The notes under the pieces were generated by a model. It saw only the letters and a program-made list of their open reading frames with translations, was not told the origin of the DNA and made no database searches. Both the position numbers and the translations under genes were made by a program. Shown here one piece after another: positions 9,701-18,483 of a stretch of DNA of 34,005 nt. Numbering within the stretch: the first letter of the stretch is position 1; every line of letters starts with the position of its first letter. The DNA is from Chromatiaceae bacterium (GTDB taxonomy: Bacteria > Pseudomonadota > Gammaproteobacteria > Chromatiales > Chromatiaceae): positions 1-34,005 of the forward strand of contig JADZBU010000135.1 of NCBI GenBank assembly GCA_020851955.1, given 5' to 3'.

Positions 9701-11858
9701 GGGGACGGGCGCCCACCAGGGAGTTGCCGGTGAAGAGCTGATAGCCGAACCAGGGCACCCGGGCCGGCTTGGGGCGGCCCTGCTCGTCGCTCTCGCCATA
9801 GATGGCGTTGAGCCAGATGCTGACCTCGGCCAGCTCGGTGGCGATGGGGTTCAGGTCCACCCCGAAGACGTTGGCGTCGGCCAGGCGCATCCGGACCTTC
9901 TGCAGCTCCTGGGGGTACTGGTCGTGGGGGATGCGGCGCTTGAGCTCCTGCTGCTTGCGCGTGAGATACGCCTCGGCGAGCTGGTTGACCGCCTCGTTCA
10001 CGAAGGCCGCGCTGCCGATGGCGGACTCGAGGACGCGAATGGTGAGGATCTCGTCGGCGGTCTTGCCCTCCAGCAGCTCCTTGAGGGCATATTTCACCAG
10101 GCACTGGGTCAGGGACTGGGGGGTGTAGTAGCTGGCGCTCTTCTGGCGGTCGCGCCCGGCGAGGCGATAGATGAAGGTGCCCTTGGGATAGAGCCGCAGT
10201 TCCTTGCGGCCTTCGGCGTTGGTGAAGGTGACCTTTTCGCCATTCTTGTAGTCGCCGATCTTATCCCGGGTGACGAACCAGCCGTTGCCCAGCAGGTCCG
10301 TGGTGCCGCCGTAGGCCTCCTCGCTCACGCTCCCCTCCTCGCCCTCGCCGGTCTCGTCGTCGTCCGCCTCGGTGGTCGGCTCCTTGGCCGCCGGCATCAC
10401 CTCGTACAGGTCCTCGGCGGCGAAGAAGCCGCGGTAGGACAGCAGGGCCTCGTAAACCGCCCCCAACTGGTTGATGGAGAGGGCCTGGTAGCTCACCCGG
10501 CGGGTGCGCCGGGTCTTGGGGTCCTTTGCGAAGGAGAGGCCGCGCAGCACCGCCTGCCAGAGGTGGTTGGGGAAGCGCACCTTGTTGAGCAGGGGCGTGC
10601 TGGCGGGGTCGAACAGGCGGCTGTCGAGCGGCGCCAGCTCGAAGGCGTTGAGGGTCGCCGAGCCGGTCAGGACCGGCTGCGCCCGGTGGCGGTTGGGGGC
10701 GGTCCCCGCGGCCACCAGGTTGAAGAGCTTCCTGAGGGTCTGGTCGAAATAGCCGCCCTGTTGGGCTTGGGTGGTGTGCAGGTTGGTGAGGGTGAGGTCG
10801 CGCAGGTGCTCCAGGCTGTAGCCGCGGGTGTAAACGTCGCTCCGATTGATGGGGACGTAGCCCAGCTCGGGGCGGGCCTCGATGTAGAAGAGGAAGATGA
10901 GCCGGTAAACCAGGCGCACGCACTCGGTGCTGAGCTGGCCGGCGTTCAGGGGTTTGAGGGTGCCGGTGTAGCTGTAGCCGTGCTCCTGGATCAATTGTCG
11001 CGCCGCCTCGTTGCCCAGCAGCTCGATGGCGTCGCGGAGGGCATATTTGAGGTCTTCGCTGACCCCGGCATCGTGCTTGTGGGATTCGGCGTCCAGGGTG
11101 TCGAGCAAGCCCTCACCCGCGTCGGGACAGAGGGCCTCCCGATGCAGCAGGGCGTAGCTGGCGTTGAGGGCGGCGGGCGGCTTCTTGCCGAGGATCTCCG
11201 TCAGGTCGAAGCGCAGGAAACGGTTGGCGGGCCACTTGAAGCGGTCGATCAGGAGCCACTCGACCTCGCCGATCAGGAGCACGAAGCGCGGCGGGTGATC
11301 GGCGGCGAACAGGGCGTCGGAGAGGATCTCCGCCAGGGGGCGTGGGGTCTTCCTGCCCTTGGCGATATAGGCCGCCGGGACTTCCTGGATGCCGAAGTGC
11401 CGCGCATCCAGGGTGGCATCGAGGGGGTCGGTGGTCTGCTCTGGTTGCCGGGGCCGCTGGTCGGGATTGAAGGCGGGCAGGACGATCACCTCCAGCAGGC
11501 CGGCGGTCTTGCCCACCCGGGCCCAGAGGGGGAGCGGCTGGCCGCCGATCCATTCCTGCTCCTCGGGAGCGATGACGTAGCCGAGTTCCCGCAGCAGGTC
11601 GCGGTGCAGGTCCTGGTGCCATTGCACCTGGGCGGCGAAATCCTCATTCGCGGGGTAGCGGGCCAGGTGCTGAAAGAAGGGGGCGGCGAGGCGTGCCAGG
11701 CGCTTGGCGGGCGGATCGGCTTCCGCCTCGCTTCCGGCGCGCTGTTGCAGCCAATCCTTGATCCGGGCCTGAAAGACATGGGCGAAGAAGTGGTGGCTGT
11801 AGAACTCGTTCTCGTTGACGACGCCCGGGAAGACGTCGAATTTTTCCGTGATTTCCAT
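6771..11858 (-). CDS. Large N6-adenine DNA methyltransferase (DISARM DrmMI / Eco57I-like)
   Basis: About 1695 residues. Seen: catalytic motif IV NPPW at about residue 1023-1026 within [12 protein letters not shown], and a motif I-like SAM-binding stretch at about residue 609 reading ESAIGSAAF, which departs from the usual DPAxGSGxF. It is followed by FGVDLNPIA. The N-terminal 500 residues and the C-terminal 600 residues are extra, the latter probably the target-recognition part. Family knowledge: such enzymes mark host DNA so that the partner helicases spare it. Start choice: the ORF track begins at 11930, inside the helicase gene; the ATG at 11858 ([10 protein letters not shown]) has AGGA at a good distance and begins 13 bp after the helicase stop. 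The stretches near 7390-7650 and 8060-8400 are visibly more AT-rich than the rest. It could also be a PglX/type IIG-like enzyme, but no nuclease motif was recognised. Confidence 0.85.
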   Translation of the reverse strand: MEITEKFDVFPGVVNENEFYSHHFFAHVFQARIKDWLQQRAGSEAEADPPAKRLARLAAPFFQHLARYPANEDFAAQVQWHQDLHRDLLRELGYVIAPEEQEWIGGQPLPLWARVGKTAGLLEVIVLPAFNPDQRPRQPEQTTDPLDATLDARHFGIQEVPAAYIAKGRKTPRPLAEILSDALFAADHPPRFVLLIGEVEWLLIDRFKWPANRFLRFDLTEILGKKPPAALNASYALLHREALCPDAGEGLLDTLDAESHKHDAGVSEDLKYALRDAIELLGNEAARQLIQEHGYSYTGTLKPLNAGQLSTECVRLVYRLIFLFYIEARPELGYVPINRSDVYTRGYSLEHLRDLTLTNLHTTQAQQGGYFDQTLRKLFNLVAAGTAPNRHRAQPVLTGSATLNAFELAPLDSRLFDPASTPLLNKVRFPNHLWQAVLRGLSFAKDPKTRRTRRVSYQALSINQLGAVYEALLSYRGFFAAEDLYEVMPAAKEPTTEADDDETGEGEEGSVSEEAYGGTTDLLGNGWFVTRDKIGDYKNGEKVTFTNAEGRKELRLYPKGTFIYRLAGRDRQKSASYYTPQSLTQCLVKYALKELLEGKTADEILTIRVLESAIGSAAFVNEAVNQLAEAYLTRKQQELKRRIPHDQYPQELQKVRMRLADANVFGVDLNPIATELAEVSIWLNAIYGESDEQGRPKPARVPWFGYQLFTGNSLVGARPQVFRAYQLNAPRNLRGPDGKSVPNPECWLHAVPRRLNLAEPRRIDEIYHFLLPDAGMCDYANKAVKEYFGAELDRVKTWKKALLGPFSDLEIRRLRQLSAKIDALWAEHAHQLAQDRARTEDKLPVWPDSDAGCISSRASKEATRKAGMLSEDGDTATPYRRLKLVMDYWCALWFWPLAQANALPTRTQWITEVGAILEGNVMEIDEQRELDLAPRPAKVERQYLVPEVQPSLFDDQPGQLPLVAAGAEKTLHDRYGELRIKRLREHFPRVIQVEALASRFRFFHWELNFADIFRACGGFDLILGNPPWLKVEWEEKGILGEADPKIAIRKLSASDLAKSRAAIFTERPEMRGPWLDEFCEQAGMQAFLNAAQNYPLLKGVQTNLYKCFLPQAWMASNAQGVAGFLHPEGLYDDPKGGAFRAEVYPRLRGHFQFQNQRMLFPIAHRVKFSINIYRCQSRSDPSFDSISNLFAAQTIDASYHHDGQGPVGGIKVDNGKDWNEGGHASRIVHVDRDRLALFANLYDVEGTPALAARLPTLHTQELVSVLQKFAAQPRRLGDLKGEYLSLEMWHETNQQKDGTIRRETRFPDEPGQWVLSGPHFFVGNPAYKTPRAVCTEKGHYDCLDLTRLPDDYLPRTNYVPDCSPAEYADRTPRVPWVEGEETQGKRVTEYFRLASRAMISIGAEKGLVSAVIPRGAGHTHGVRTYLFRSTDHLLGMAAGCLSIIFDFFIKLSGRTNLQQSLDDFAFPNGYFSAQTSIRVLCLSTLTRHYRDLWKPCYQPEFRQQRWSTHSPLLDPNFFANITPTWQRHCALRTDYARRQALVEIDVLVSQALGLTLDELLTIYRIQFPVMRQNEADTWYDQTGRIVFTPSKGLVGVGLPRKARQADLRAGISFGLQTTQLREQGIALGWEEVRDLPAGCTVTKTFPDDTLPGGPVQRTIEYQAPFVRPNREEDYRVAWAFFSKTDSEVTPCLQDA

Positions 11859-11871
11859 CGCTGATCCTGGA

Positions 11872-14739
11872 CTAAGGCTGCGCCGTAACGCCGGCGAGCA
11901 CTTGCACGAAGGGCACGGGCTCCACCTCAAGGCTGTCCTTGACCCATTGGCCGTACTCGGTGAAGACGTCCTCGATGTCTTTCATGCGCTGCGCCCGGCG
12001 CCCCGACCGGATGGTGTCTAGCACCTTGGCCAGGCGCAGTTCCAATTGACGCTCCTGGGCACCGCGCAGCTCGTCCAATTCCGCAAGCCGATGTTTCACC
12101 TCCTCGGCGCGGGCGGCGCTGAAGCGCTTGACCTGGTCTTCGACGTGCAACTGCATGGTGGCGACGGCGTCGCCCAGGGCTTGTTGCAGCGGCGTCAGGT
12201 CCAGGGGGCGGCGGGCGTTGGGCAGACCGCGTTCGGTCATACCGGCGCGGGCGCAGAAGGCGTCGAAGTCTTCGATCACATAGTCCTCCCCCCGGCGGCG
12301 GACGACCGCCTGCCACTCGGCGATCAGTGGCTGGCCCTTGCGGTTGGGGATCAGGCCCAGCATCAGAAAGGCGCATTCGTCCGCCGCAAGACGCGGGCTG
12401 GTGATGACCGGGGCGCGCCGGCGGCCCAGGGTGCCGATGACCCGGTCGATCAGCCACTGGCAGATGGGGTGCTGGGGCCAGAGAAACTGGATGTCGGGCC
12501 AGGTGGCGCCTTGCCGATCCTGCTCCCGGACCCGCTGGATGGATTCCTCGACCAAGCCGGGGAGCGCGGAGAGCACATACTCGTCGGTCTCGCGCAGCAC
12601 CTCGGCGGGCAGTTGGCGGCGCAGCCGTCGGCGCAGGTCGGCGGGCGGGGTGAGGCGCAGCATGCGGGCCTGGTCGTCGATGCGGTAGCCCTCCGCCTCG
12701 GGAACTCTGGCGATGGCCTGCTTGGCAAAGGCATGGATATCCGGGAAGAAGCGGTGGGGCTCCGGGAGGACGGCGGCCGGGGGCGCCTCTGGCACCGTGC
12801 CGAACAGGGCCGTCTCCCAATCATCCTCGTCGTCCCGCGCCGCGGCCTGCTCGATACAGTCCCGCTCGAATTGCTCTGCGCTCATGCGGCTGGCCAGCGC
12901 CTCGGCCACCACCACTTCCTCTTCCTCGATGCTGTGCTTGCGCAGGATGGAGGCGGGATCGCCGATGTTGCGGCTGATCTGCTCGTCCTTGCGCACCAGG
13001 ACCTCGATGACGCGCAGGTCGCCTTTGACTGTCTCGATCTCGGATGCGGTCAACAGATAGTCGATGCGCGGGGTCTGGTCCTGGCCAAAGCGGTCCACCC
13101 GGCCGTTGCGCTGCTGGAACACCATGGGCGACCAGGGCAGGTCGAAGTGGACCAACCGATGACAGAAGTAGTGGAGGTTCAGCCCCTCCGAGGCCACATC
13201 GGAGCACAGCAGGACCCGCAGACTGTCGTGCTCCTGGCCGAAGCGTTCGACGATCTCCTGCTGGTCGATGTCGGAGAGGCCGCCGTCCAGGAGGGTGAAG
13301 GCCTCCTCTTTCAGGCGCAGGTCACCCGGGAGCCTGGACATGAGCCACTTCAGGGTCTCGATGCGCTCGGAGAAGATGACCAGCCGGTCTTTGCTGTCCT
13401 TTCCCGTCCATTGGGCCTCGGGGTCGCGGAGCGCGGTCAGCAGCCGCTGGTACTTGCTGAAGCCGTCCGGAGTGATGCCTGCCAGGGTCTGCAACAGGGC
13501 CTGGAAGGCGGAAATCTCATCCTGCTCCGCCCCTGACGGCGCTGGGCCGCGGCGCAACTTGTCGATGCGGTTGCGGGCGTAGCCGATGGCCGCGGCGGGG
13601 CTGGAGAAGAGGGCCTTTTGCAGGCCGACGCGTTGCAGCTCAGACTGCTTGCCGTGGGCGCGCTCTCCTTTCTGGGTGAAGGGGATCGCCAGGACCGCTT
13701 GGAAGGCGGTTTCTTCCTGGGGCGTGGCCCGGGCGGACAGCCGGCGGGTCACGGGATCCAGGAACTGGCCCTGGGCCTGCCCCTTGATGTCCTTCTTGAA
13801 GCGGCGCACGAAGAGGTCCTTGCGGTCCAGGTCCGCGCGGCTGTAGTCGTCCGGATCGGAGATGGCGGTGGGGTCCAGCAGCCAGATCAGGGAGGCAAAG
13901 CTGTTAGCCGAGCCATCGTGGGGGGTGGCCGAGAGCAGGATGAGGGTGTCGGACTTGGTGGCGAGGTTCTTGGCCAGCCGCGCCCGCAGGGAGGAACCCG
14001 AGTCGCCCTTCCGGACGGCGACGTTCTGGCATTCGTCGATGACGATCAGGTCCCAGCGGGACTTGTCCAGGTAGTTGCGGTATTCGTTGTTCCCCTTCAG
14101 GGTGTCCATCGAGATGATGGTCTTGTCGTAGTAGTTGAAGGGGTTGTGCCCGGACGGGATGTTGTTGCGGATGCGCTGGATGCCCGCGGAGTCGAGTCGC
14201 ACCAACGGGATAGTGAAGCGGGACCACCACTCCTTCTGAAACTGAGTCAGCATGCTCTTCTGGGTCACCACCAGGATGCGGCGGCCCCGCCCGCGGATGT
14301 CCAACTCGGTGGCCAGCATGGCGGCCTCCAGCGTCTTACCCAGGCCGACGCCATCCGCGATCAGGATGCGGGTGCGCACCTGCTTGAGCCCCTTCTCCGC
14401 CGGCACCCGCTGGTAGTCGGCGCGCTTCATCACCGCCTGGTGGGCGCGGTGAATGTGCTGATCGTTGGCGACCGTGCGCAGGCGCTGGCTTTCGAGATAC
14501 AGCAGGCTGTCGGTGAAGTAGTCGCTGGTGTCCTGGAACAGCTCGGTTTGAGCGGGGTCGTGGACCTGGATGTCGTCTTCGAGCCGGTCGAGGAAGATGG
14601 CCGAGGTGCCTCGCACCAGTTCGGACAGGCCATCGCAGGTCAAGGCGTGGCCGCCGTCGTCGCTCAAGTCGATGTGGCGGATGACCCAGTCCTCATCCCG
14701 AACGGTGACGCGTGCCCCCGGTGCAAATCCGCGATGCAT
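11872..14739 (-). CDS. SNF2-like superfamily 2 helicase (DISARM DrmD-like)
   Basis: A 955-residue helicase. Seen: Walker [10 protein letters not shown] (about 128-136), motif II DECQ (235-238) in place of DEAH, motif [12 protein letters not shown] (268-275) and motif [14 protein letters not shown] (about 543-555), followed by a long charged C-terminus with a predicted coiled coil ([15 protein letters not shown] region). Family knowledge: SNF2-like helicases open DISARM class 1 operons and are thought to translocate on double-stranded DNA. Start choice: the ORF track uses GTG at 14760; the ATG at 14739 ([10 protein letters not shown]) is better because CAGGA lies about 6 nt upstream. It is the first gene of the leftward operon, 13 bp from the methyltransferase start. 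Confidence 0.87.
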   Translation of the reverse strand: MHRGFAPGARVTVRDEDWVIRHIDLSDDGGHALTCDGLSELVRGTSAIFLDRLEDDIQVHDPAQTELFQDTSDYFTDSLLYLESQRLRTVANDQHIHRAHQAVMKRADYQRVPAEKGLKQVRTRILIADGVGLGKTLEAAMLATELDIRGRGRRILVVTQKSMLTQFQKEWWSRFTIPLVRLDSAGIQRIRNNIPSGHNPFNYYDKTIISMDTLKGNNEYRNYLDKSRWDLIVIDECQNVAVRKGDSGSSLRARLAKNLATKSDTLILLSATPHDGSANSFASLIWLLDPTAISDPDDYSRADLDRKDLFVRRFKKDIKGQAQGQFLDPVTRRLSARATPQEETAFQAVLAIPFTQKGERAHGKQSELQRVGLQKALFSSPAAAIGYARNRIDKLRRGPAPSGAEQDEISAFQALLQTLAGITPDGFSKYQRLLTALRDPEAQWTGKDSKDRLVIFSERIETLKWLMSRLPGDLRLKEEAFTLLDGGLSDIDQQEIVERFGQEHDSLRVLLCSDVASEGLNLHYFCHRLVHFDLPWSPMVFQQRNGRVDRFGQDQTPRIDYLLTASEIETVKGDLRVIEVLVRKDEQISRNIGDPASILRKHSIEEEEVVVAEALASRMSAEQFERDCIEQAAARDDEDDWETALFGTVPEAPPAAVLPEPHRFFPDIHAFAKQAIARVPEAEGYRIDDQARMLRLTPPADLRRRLRRQLPAEVLRETDEYVLSALPGLVEESIQRVREQDRQGATWPDIQFLWPQHPICQWLIDRVIGTLGRRRAPVITSPRLAADECAFLMLGLIPNRKGQPLIAEWQAVVRRRGEDYVIEDFDAFCARAGMTERGLPNARRPLDLTPLQQALGDAVATMQLHVEDQVKRFSAARAEEVKHRLAELDELRGAQERQLELRLAKVLDTIRSGRRAQRMKDIEDVFTEYGQWVKDSLEVEPVPFVQVLAGVTAQP

Positions 14740-15014
14740 TTCCAGTCCTGTTTCCTTCACGCTCTAGGGATGGCTAAGAGGCATAAGCGGGGCTATCCAT
14801 GGAAACAATCCTGCCAAACCGCGAGGGGCAAGAGGTTCCTGAAGCAGTAATGAGGTACAGGCGAAAACTGACTGGGTAATCCCCTCTGCCTGCGCAGCCG
14901 ATCTTACACTGATGCCTTGGGCCCTTCCTGGCCAATTTCCGGCCCGGGGTTGTCAGGATCGGGCCCTGGTCCGGACCGCACACCATGATGCCAGTTGCTC
15001 ACGGCATCCCAGCC
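14740..15014. other. Intergenic region, probable promoter of the defence operon
   Basis: No convincing gene is seen here. The region lies between the DrmD-like start and the ParE-like stop, so it should hold the promoter of the leftward operon. A possible but weak minus-strand pair is TTGTTT-17-TATGCC, just upstream of the helicase start. A perfect 10-bp palindrome, GGTCCGGACC, lies at 14968-14977. The 70-residue minus ORF at 14774-14986 has no recognisable features. Confidence 0.3.
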
Positions 15015-15341
15015 TCAGCTCCTCACTAAACGGTCCAACAGCAGGGATGCGAGTTCCCGGCGACCGTCAAGTACGGCGAGCACCAGGACACTGTCGGGCT
15101 CGATGCGGAAAACGATCCGCCATGGGCGCTCAACGAGTTCCCGATATTGATGCACACCGATGGACCTCAGCTCTGGTACCAGGCGACCGCGTTCGGCGGC
15201 AGTCGTTAGTGACCCCGCCCGCTCCCGCAACCGATCGAGTACCGTCAAGGCGTTCTCGATGCTGTCCTCGGCGATGTAGGCGACGATGGCTTCGAGGTCG
15301 CGCCGCGCGGTCCGGGTCCACAGCACCCGTCGCTCAATCAT
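15015..15341 (-). CDS. RelE/ParE-family toxin
   Basis: A 108-residue basic protein. Seen: an N-terminal VLWTRTARRDLEAIVAYI stretch, typical of the RelE/ParE fold (beta strand then helix with A..DL..I..YI), a central GR..PELR and RELVERPWRIVFRI, and a C-terminal VLAVLDGRREL strand, all normal for plasmid-stabilisation-type toxins. Family members act either as mRNA interferases on ribosomes or as gyrase poisons; the sequence alone does not decide which. Start choice: the ORF track extends to 15404, but the ATG at 15341 overlaps the end of the antitoxin gene by 8 bp, the usual arrangement. It pairs with the Phd-like protein upstream. Confidence 0.85.
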   Translation of the reverse strand: MIERRVLWTRTARRDLEAIVAYIAEDSIENALTVLDRLRERAGSLTTAAERGRLVPELRSIGVHQYRELVERPWRIVFRIEPDSVLVLAVLDGRRELASLLLDRLVRS

Positions 15342-15618
15342 CGGCCGGTTCGCCCCCGGCCAACCGACGTCGCAGATCGGCGAACACCTGCCCCTGCGGC
15401 ACAACCCGGCCAGCCTCGACGTCGCGCTCGCCCTGTACCATCAGCTTCAGCAACACCAGGGCCCGCTGCCGTTCCTGGTGCTGCTCGTAGTCCTCCACCA
15501 CGGCACATGCGCGCCCGTTCTGGGTCAGGACCAGCCGGGTCGGCTCCACGCGGATCTTGTCCAACAGACGGCTGGCATCGGCCTTGAATTCGCCGAGGCT
15601 CAGAATTGTTTCGCTCAT
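15334..15618 (-). CDS. Phd/YefM-family antitoxin
   Basis: A 94-residue protein. Seen: SLGEFKADASRLLDKIR and PTRLVLTQNGRACAVVEDYE, the classic Phd/YefM N-terminal DNA-binding fold with the QNGR.. turn, followed by a helical C-terminus that would wrap the toxin. It probably neutralises the ParE/RelE-like protein encoded immediately downstream and represses the shared promoter between 15619 and 15720. The antitoxin-first order and the overlap with the toxin are normal. It lies between the defence operon and the fumarase-derived scar, so it may mark a mobile-gene hotspot. Confidence 0.87.
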   Translation of the reverse strand: MSETILSLGEFKADASRLLDKIRVEPTRLVLTQNGRACAVVEDYEQHQERQRALVLLKLMVQGERDVEAGRVVPQGQVFADLRRRLAGGEPADD

Positions 15619-15720
15619 CGCAACGACCCTATTCGGACAGAATTTAGCTGGAGTCGAGGATGGCCATCAGGGAACGGCTTGTCAAACCTCGCATCGCCAT
15701 CCCAGCCGCCTGGGCACCTG

Positions 15721-15843
15721 CTAAACGCCAGCCACGACCGTCAGCTTGCCGATCCGGACCTGCCTCTCGGCGGGGCCGGTCAGATGCACCGAGCCACCAC
15801 GACTGCCCACGGCCACGGTGACCGGCATTTCGACCACGTCGTT
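15721..15843 (-). pseudogene. C-terminal fragment of a second class I fumarase gene
   Basis: Reading the minus strand gives DVVEMPVTVAVGSRGG, SVHLTGPAERQVRIG, then KLTVVAGV and a TAG stop. The intact fumarase at 16735-18261 ends DVVDMPVTVAVDSRGG, SVHLTGPAEWQARIG, KIAVVVGG. Only the last 40 codons are present, with no start. Similarity continues past the stop into the flank (about 15694-15720 against about 16707-16735). Differences are scattered and keep the frame, so the fragment looks like a remnant of a diverged homologous gene rather than a very recent copy. Its broken end joins directly to a copy of the tRNA-Val promoter. Confidence 0.85.
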
Positions 15844-15872
15844 TTGCACCCTCCCCCCGGCCTCGGTATCAT
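15844..15872 (+). promoter_or_regulatory. Copied tRNA-Val promoter ahead of the K+ channel gene
   Basis: TTGCAC (15844-15849), 17 nt, TATCAT (15867-15872). Both hexamers and the spacing are identical to the promoter in front of tRNA-Val at 21024-21052, and the flanks (GCACCCTCCCCC..., ATCCCGCCCCTC) also match. It points towards the K+ channel start at 15914 and is likely a working sigma-70 promoter. Confidence 0.7.
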
Positions 15873-15889
15873 CCCGCCCCTCGGACGGC

Positions 15890-15903
15890 AGGCGCGTAGC
15901 TCA
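15890..15903 (+). repeat. 14-nt 5' fragment of tRNA-Val
   Basis: AGGCGCGTAGCTCA is identical to the first 14 nt of tRNA-Val(GAC) at 21070-21083, in the same position relative to the copied promoter. After it the sequence departs (TTTGAGG against GTTGGTT). The fragment would form the 5' untranslated leader of the channel mRNA. A 5' tRNA remnant is not the usual integrase scar, which uses the tRNA 3' end. Confidence 0.75.
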
Positions 15904-15913
15904 TTTGAGGTTG

Positions 15914-16582
15914 ATGATGAAATCGGAACACCTCGCCCGCAACAACGTCATCCTTCTCGTCTGCTTGCTGATCCTGATCGTCTTCTACCCGCTTTTCCAG
16001 ACGGATAAGACCCTGGTTCGCGACCTGCTGCTCTCCGCGGTCTTCTTTGCCGGGATATTCTCGTTTGAGTTTCCCGCCAGGGCCCGGATCCTCCTGTTGT
16101 CGCTCGCGACACTAACGGCCGGAACCACCTGGATCCATCATTTCATCGACAATGACCTGCTGTCCCTGATCGACTTCGCGACATCCTCGGTCACGCTGGC
16201 TCTCATCGTCGTACTGATGATCCGCCACATTGCCCGCGGCAGGATCGTGACGCCGACCATCATGCTCAGTTCAGTCAACGGCTACCTGCTGCTCGGCGTG
16301 CTTGGCGCGGTACTGCTGAACATCGCCGATGCCGTCCATATCGCCCTGAACGGCCCGGGAAGCGCCGGCATCGCGCTCCCCCGCGAGGGTTCTCCCGAGT
16401 TCAGCGACTATCTTTATTTGGCGTTCATCACCCTGACTACCGTGGGTTTTGGCGACGTGACGGCCGTTTCCCACCTGACCCGATCCATGACCATTCTCAT
16501 CGGCCTTGCCGGCCAGCTATACATGACCATTCTCATTGCCATGCTGGTAGGAAAATTTCTCGCTGGCCACGAAGGAAAGTAG
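15914..16582 (+). CDS. Potassium channel family protein
   Basis: A 222-residue membrane protein. Seen: several hydrophobic segments in the N-terminal 130 residues (about 11-28, 37-50, 58-72, 88-105, 118-140), then a pore unit with filter TVGFGD (176-181) and a last transmembrane helix (about 191-214). Family knowledge: TVG(Y/F)GD is the K+ selectivity filter, and the layout matches six-segment Ion_trans_2 channels. There is no charged S4 and no cytoplasmic RCK domain, so it is probably neither voltage- nor ligand-gated in the usual way. Start choice: the ORF track begins at 15746, inside the fumarase fragment; ATG 15914 (or 15917) follows GAGG and the copied promoter. Convergent with the fumarase gene. 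Confidence 0.88.
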   Translation: MMKSEHLARNNVILLVCLLILIVFYPLFQTDKTLVRDLLLSAVFFAGIFSFEFPARARILLLSLATLTAGTTWIHHFIDNDLLSLIDFATSSVTLALIVVLMIRHIARGRIVTPTIMLSSVNGYLLLGVLGAVLLNIADAVHIALNGPGSAGIALPREGSPEFSDYLYLAFITLTTVGFGDVTAVSHLTRSMTILIGLAGQLYMTILIAMLVGKFLAGHEGK

Positions 16583-16633
16583 GGGTGCCGGCGTCCGCGA
16601 CTGCTTGGTTGTCATGCGGAACGGCTGTCCCGG

Positions 16634-16648
16634 CGTGGCAGTGCCACG
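16634..16648. terminator. Short GC hairpin between convergent genes
   Basis: CGTGG-CAGTG-CCACG forms a 5-bp stem between the convergent K+ channel and fumarase genes. There is no T tract, so it is at best a weak or factor-dependent terminator. Nothing else is seen in 16583-16734 except the flank shared with 15694-15720. Confidence 0.3.
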
Positions 16649-16734
16649 GCGCCTTCAGTCGGGACTGGTCCCCGCGCGATTCTGGCAGTCATAGGCCTCG
16701 GCACATGCCATCCCCAGCCGCCTGTACCCCTGCG

Positions 16735-18261
16735 CTAACCGCCAACCACCACCGCTATCTTGCCGATCCGGGCCTGCCATTCGGCGGGGCCGGTCAGATG
16801 CACCGAGCCACCCCGGCTGTCCACGGCGACGGTGACCGGCATATCGACGACGTCGAACTCGCGGATGGCCTCCATCCCCAGGTCCTCGAAGGCCACCAGG
16901 CGCGATCCCTTGATGGCCTTTGAGACCAGATAGGCCGCGCCACCGACCGCCATGAGATAGACGGCGCCGTGTTTCTTGATGGCCTCGATGGCGACGGGAC
17001 CGCGCTCGGCCTTGCCCACCATGCCGATGAGGCCGGTTTGGGCCAGCATCTGCTCGGTGAATTTATCCATGCGGGTGGCGGTGGTGGGGCCGGCGGGGCC
17101 GACCACCTCGTCCCGGACGGGATCGACGGGCCCGACGTAGTAAATAAAGCGGTTGGTGAGATCCACGCCCTCCGGCAGGCCTTCGCCCCGGCTGAGCAGA
17201 TCCGTCAGGCGCTTGTGGGCGGCGTCGCGGCCGGTCAGGAGCTTGCCGCTGAGCAGCAGGCGGTCGCCGGGTTGCCATTGGGCTATCGTCTCCTTGGTCA
17301 TCGCGTCCAGGTTGACGCGGATGGCCTTGGCATCGGCCTGCCAGACGACATCCGGCCAGTCTTCCAGGCGCGGCGGGGTCAGCTCGGCCGGACCACTGCC
17401 GTCCAGGGTGAACTCGACATGGCGGGTGGCGGCGCAGTTGGGGATCATGGCCACCGGCAGGGAGGCGGCGTGGGTGGGATAGTCCTTGATCTTGACGTCG
17501 AGGACCGTGGTCAGGCCGCCCAGGCCCTGGGCGCCGATGCCGAGGGCATTGACCTTTTCGTAGAGTTCCAGGCGCAACTCCTCCAGGGGGTTACGCGCGC
17601 CATGGGCCTTGAGTTCGTGGATATCGATCTCCTCCATGAGAGCCTCCTTGGCCAACAGCATGGCCTTTTCGGCCGAGCCGCCAATACCGATGCCCAGCAT
17701 GCCCGGCGGACACCAGCCGGCGCCCATGAGGGGGACGGTTCGCAGCACCCAATCGACCAGGCTGTCGCTGGGGTTGAGGATGGCGAACTTGGATTTGTTC
17801 TCCGAGCCGCCGCCCTTGGCCGCCAGCTTGACGTGGACCTTGTCCCCCGGCACCAGGCTGACATGGACCACGGCCGGGGTATTGTCGCGGGTGTTGCGCC
17901 GCTCGCCGTAGGGCGGCGCGACCATGGAGGCCCGCAGCCGGTTGTCCGGATGCAGGTAGGCGCGACGCACCCCCTCGTCCACCATCTCCTGCAGACCCAG
18001 GGCGGCCTCCCAGCGCACCGCCATGCCGACTTCCAGGAAGACCACCACCATGCCGGTGTCCTGACAGATGGGCCGGTGGCCTTCGGCGCAGAGCCGCGAG
18101 TTATAGAGAATCTGGGCCATGGCATCGCGGGCCGCGGGGGATTCTTCCCGTTCGTAGGCCGCGCCCAGGGCGCGAATATAGTCCAGGGGGTGGTAGTAAG
18201 AGATGAACTGGAGGGCGTCGGCGATGCTGGCGATCAGGTCTTCTTGGCGGATGCTGGTCAT
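16735..18261 (-). CDS. fumA: Fumarate hydratase class I (4Fe-4S)
   Basis: A 508-residue single-chain class I fumarase, which interconverts fumarate and malate in the TCA cycle using an oxygen-sensitive 4Fe-4S cluster. Seen: three cysteines in the expected contexts, PICQDTG (C66), GWCPPG (C184) and IPNCAATR (C276), then the C-terminal fumarase domain (about 330-508) with VGPAGPTTATRMD and VDSRGGSVHLTGPAEW. Start choice: the ORF track begins at 18390, but those extra residues are only the translated leader, which also occurs in front of an unrelated gene. ATG 18261 (MTSIRQEDLI) is the natural start. A TATAAT box lies 40 nt upstream. The gene is flanked by duplicated pieces of its own 3' end and its own leader. 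Confidence 0.95.
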   Translation of the reverse strand: MTSIRQEDLIASIADALQFISYYHPLDYIRALGAAYEREESPAARDAMAQILYNSRLCAEGHRPICQDTGMVVVFLEVGMAVRWEAALGLQEMVDEGVRRAYLHPDNRLRASMVAPPYGERRNTRDNTPAVVHVSLVPGDKVHVKLAAKGGGSENKSKFAILNPSDSLVDWVLRTVPLMGAGWCPPGMLGIGIGGSAEKAMLLAKEALMEEIDIHELKAHGARNPLEELRLELYEKVNALGIGAQGLGGLTTVLDVKIKDYPTHAASLPVAMIPNCAATRHVEFTLDGSGPAELTPPRLEDWPDVVWQADAKAIRVNLDAMTKETIAQWQPGDRLLLSGKLLTGRDAAHKRLTDLLSRGEGLPEGVDLTNRFIYYVGPVDPVRDEVVGPAGPTTATRMDKFTEQMLAQTGLIGMVGKAERGPVAIEAIKKHGAVYLMAVGGAAYLVSKAIKGSRLVAFEDLGMEAIREFDVVDMPVTVAVDSRGGSVHLTGPAEWQARIGKIAVVVGG

Positions 18262-18270
18262 TATGGGTGA

Positions 18271-18365
18271 GCCTTTGGTGGGGGCGCGGTGGAGGGGGCC
18301 ATTATAATGAGTCCCGGCCTGACTTGCCGGCGTCACGCCCAGGCCAGGCGCATCCCAAGCCCAAA
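18271..18365 (-). promoter_or_regulatory. Fumarase leader/promoter, copy 1 of a repeated 95-bp segment
   Basis: This holds a perfect TATAAT (18306-18301, minus strand) about 40 nt before the fumarase start; the -35 is weak at 17 nt. The segment from GCCTTTGGTGGGG to CATCCCAAGCCCAAA recurs with few differences at 20924-21016 in front of the ligand-gated channel gene. It is the likely native fumarase promoter. Confidence 0.65.
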
Positions 18366-18483
18366 GCCTTTGTCTCCGCTGGCTGACCAAACAGCGAGCC
18401 GGGGTCCGGAGGTTTGCCCATGACCCGGTGCGGGGTTACCATCGTCGCCCTACTCTCTTTACCGCCGGCCGGGAGCTGACAGT

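Noticed and set aside
9612-11864. Plus-strand ORF of 750 residues
   Set aside because: Antisense shadow of the methyltransferase gene, which has clear motifs on the minus strand.
1-14739. A complete standard DISARM system
   Set aside because: No separate drmB or PLD-type drmC is seen in the window, and the left end is cut, so only a DISARM-like label is justified.
12046-14850. Plus-strand ORFs 12046-13536 and 13618-14850
   Set aside because: Antisense shadows of the SNF2-like helicase, with no recognisable protein features.
15890-15903. Integrase attachment site
   Set aside because: The fragment is the tRNA 5' end, no integrase gene is present, and no matching direct repeat of the tRNA 3' end was found.
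18262-18390. N-terminal extension of fumarase in the ORF track
   Set aside because: The same peptide occurs ahead of the unrelated ion channel because the leader DNA is repeated; it contains the promoter box.
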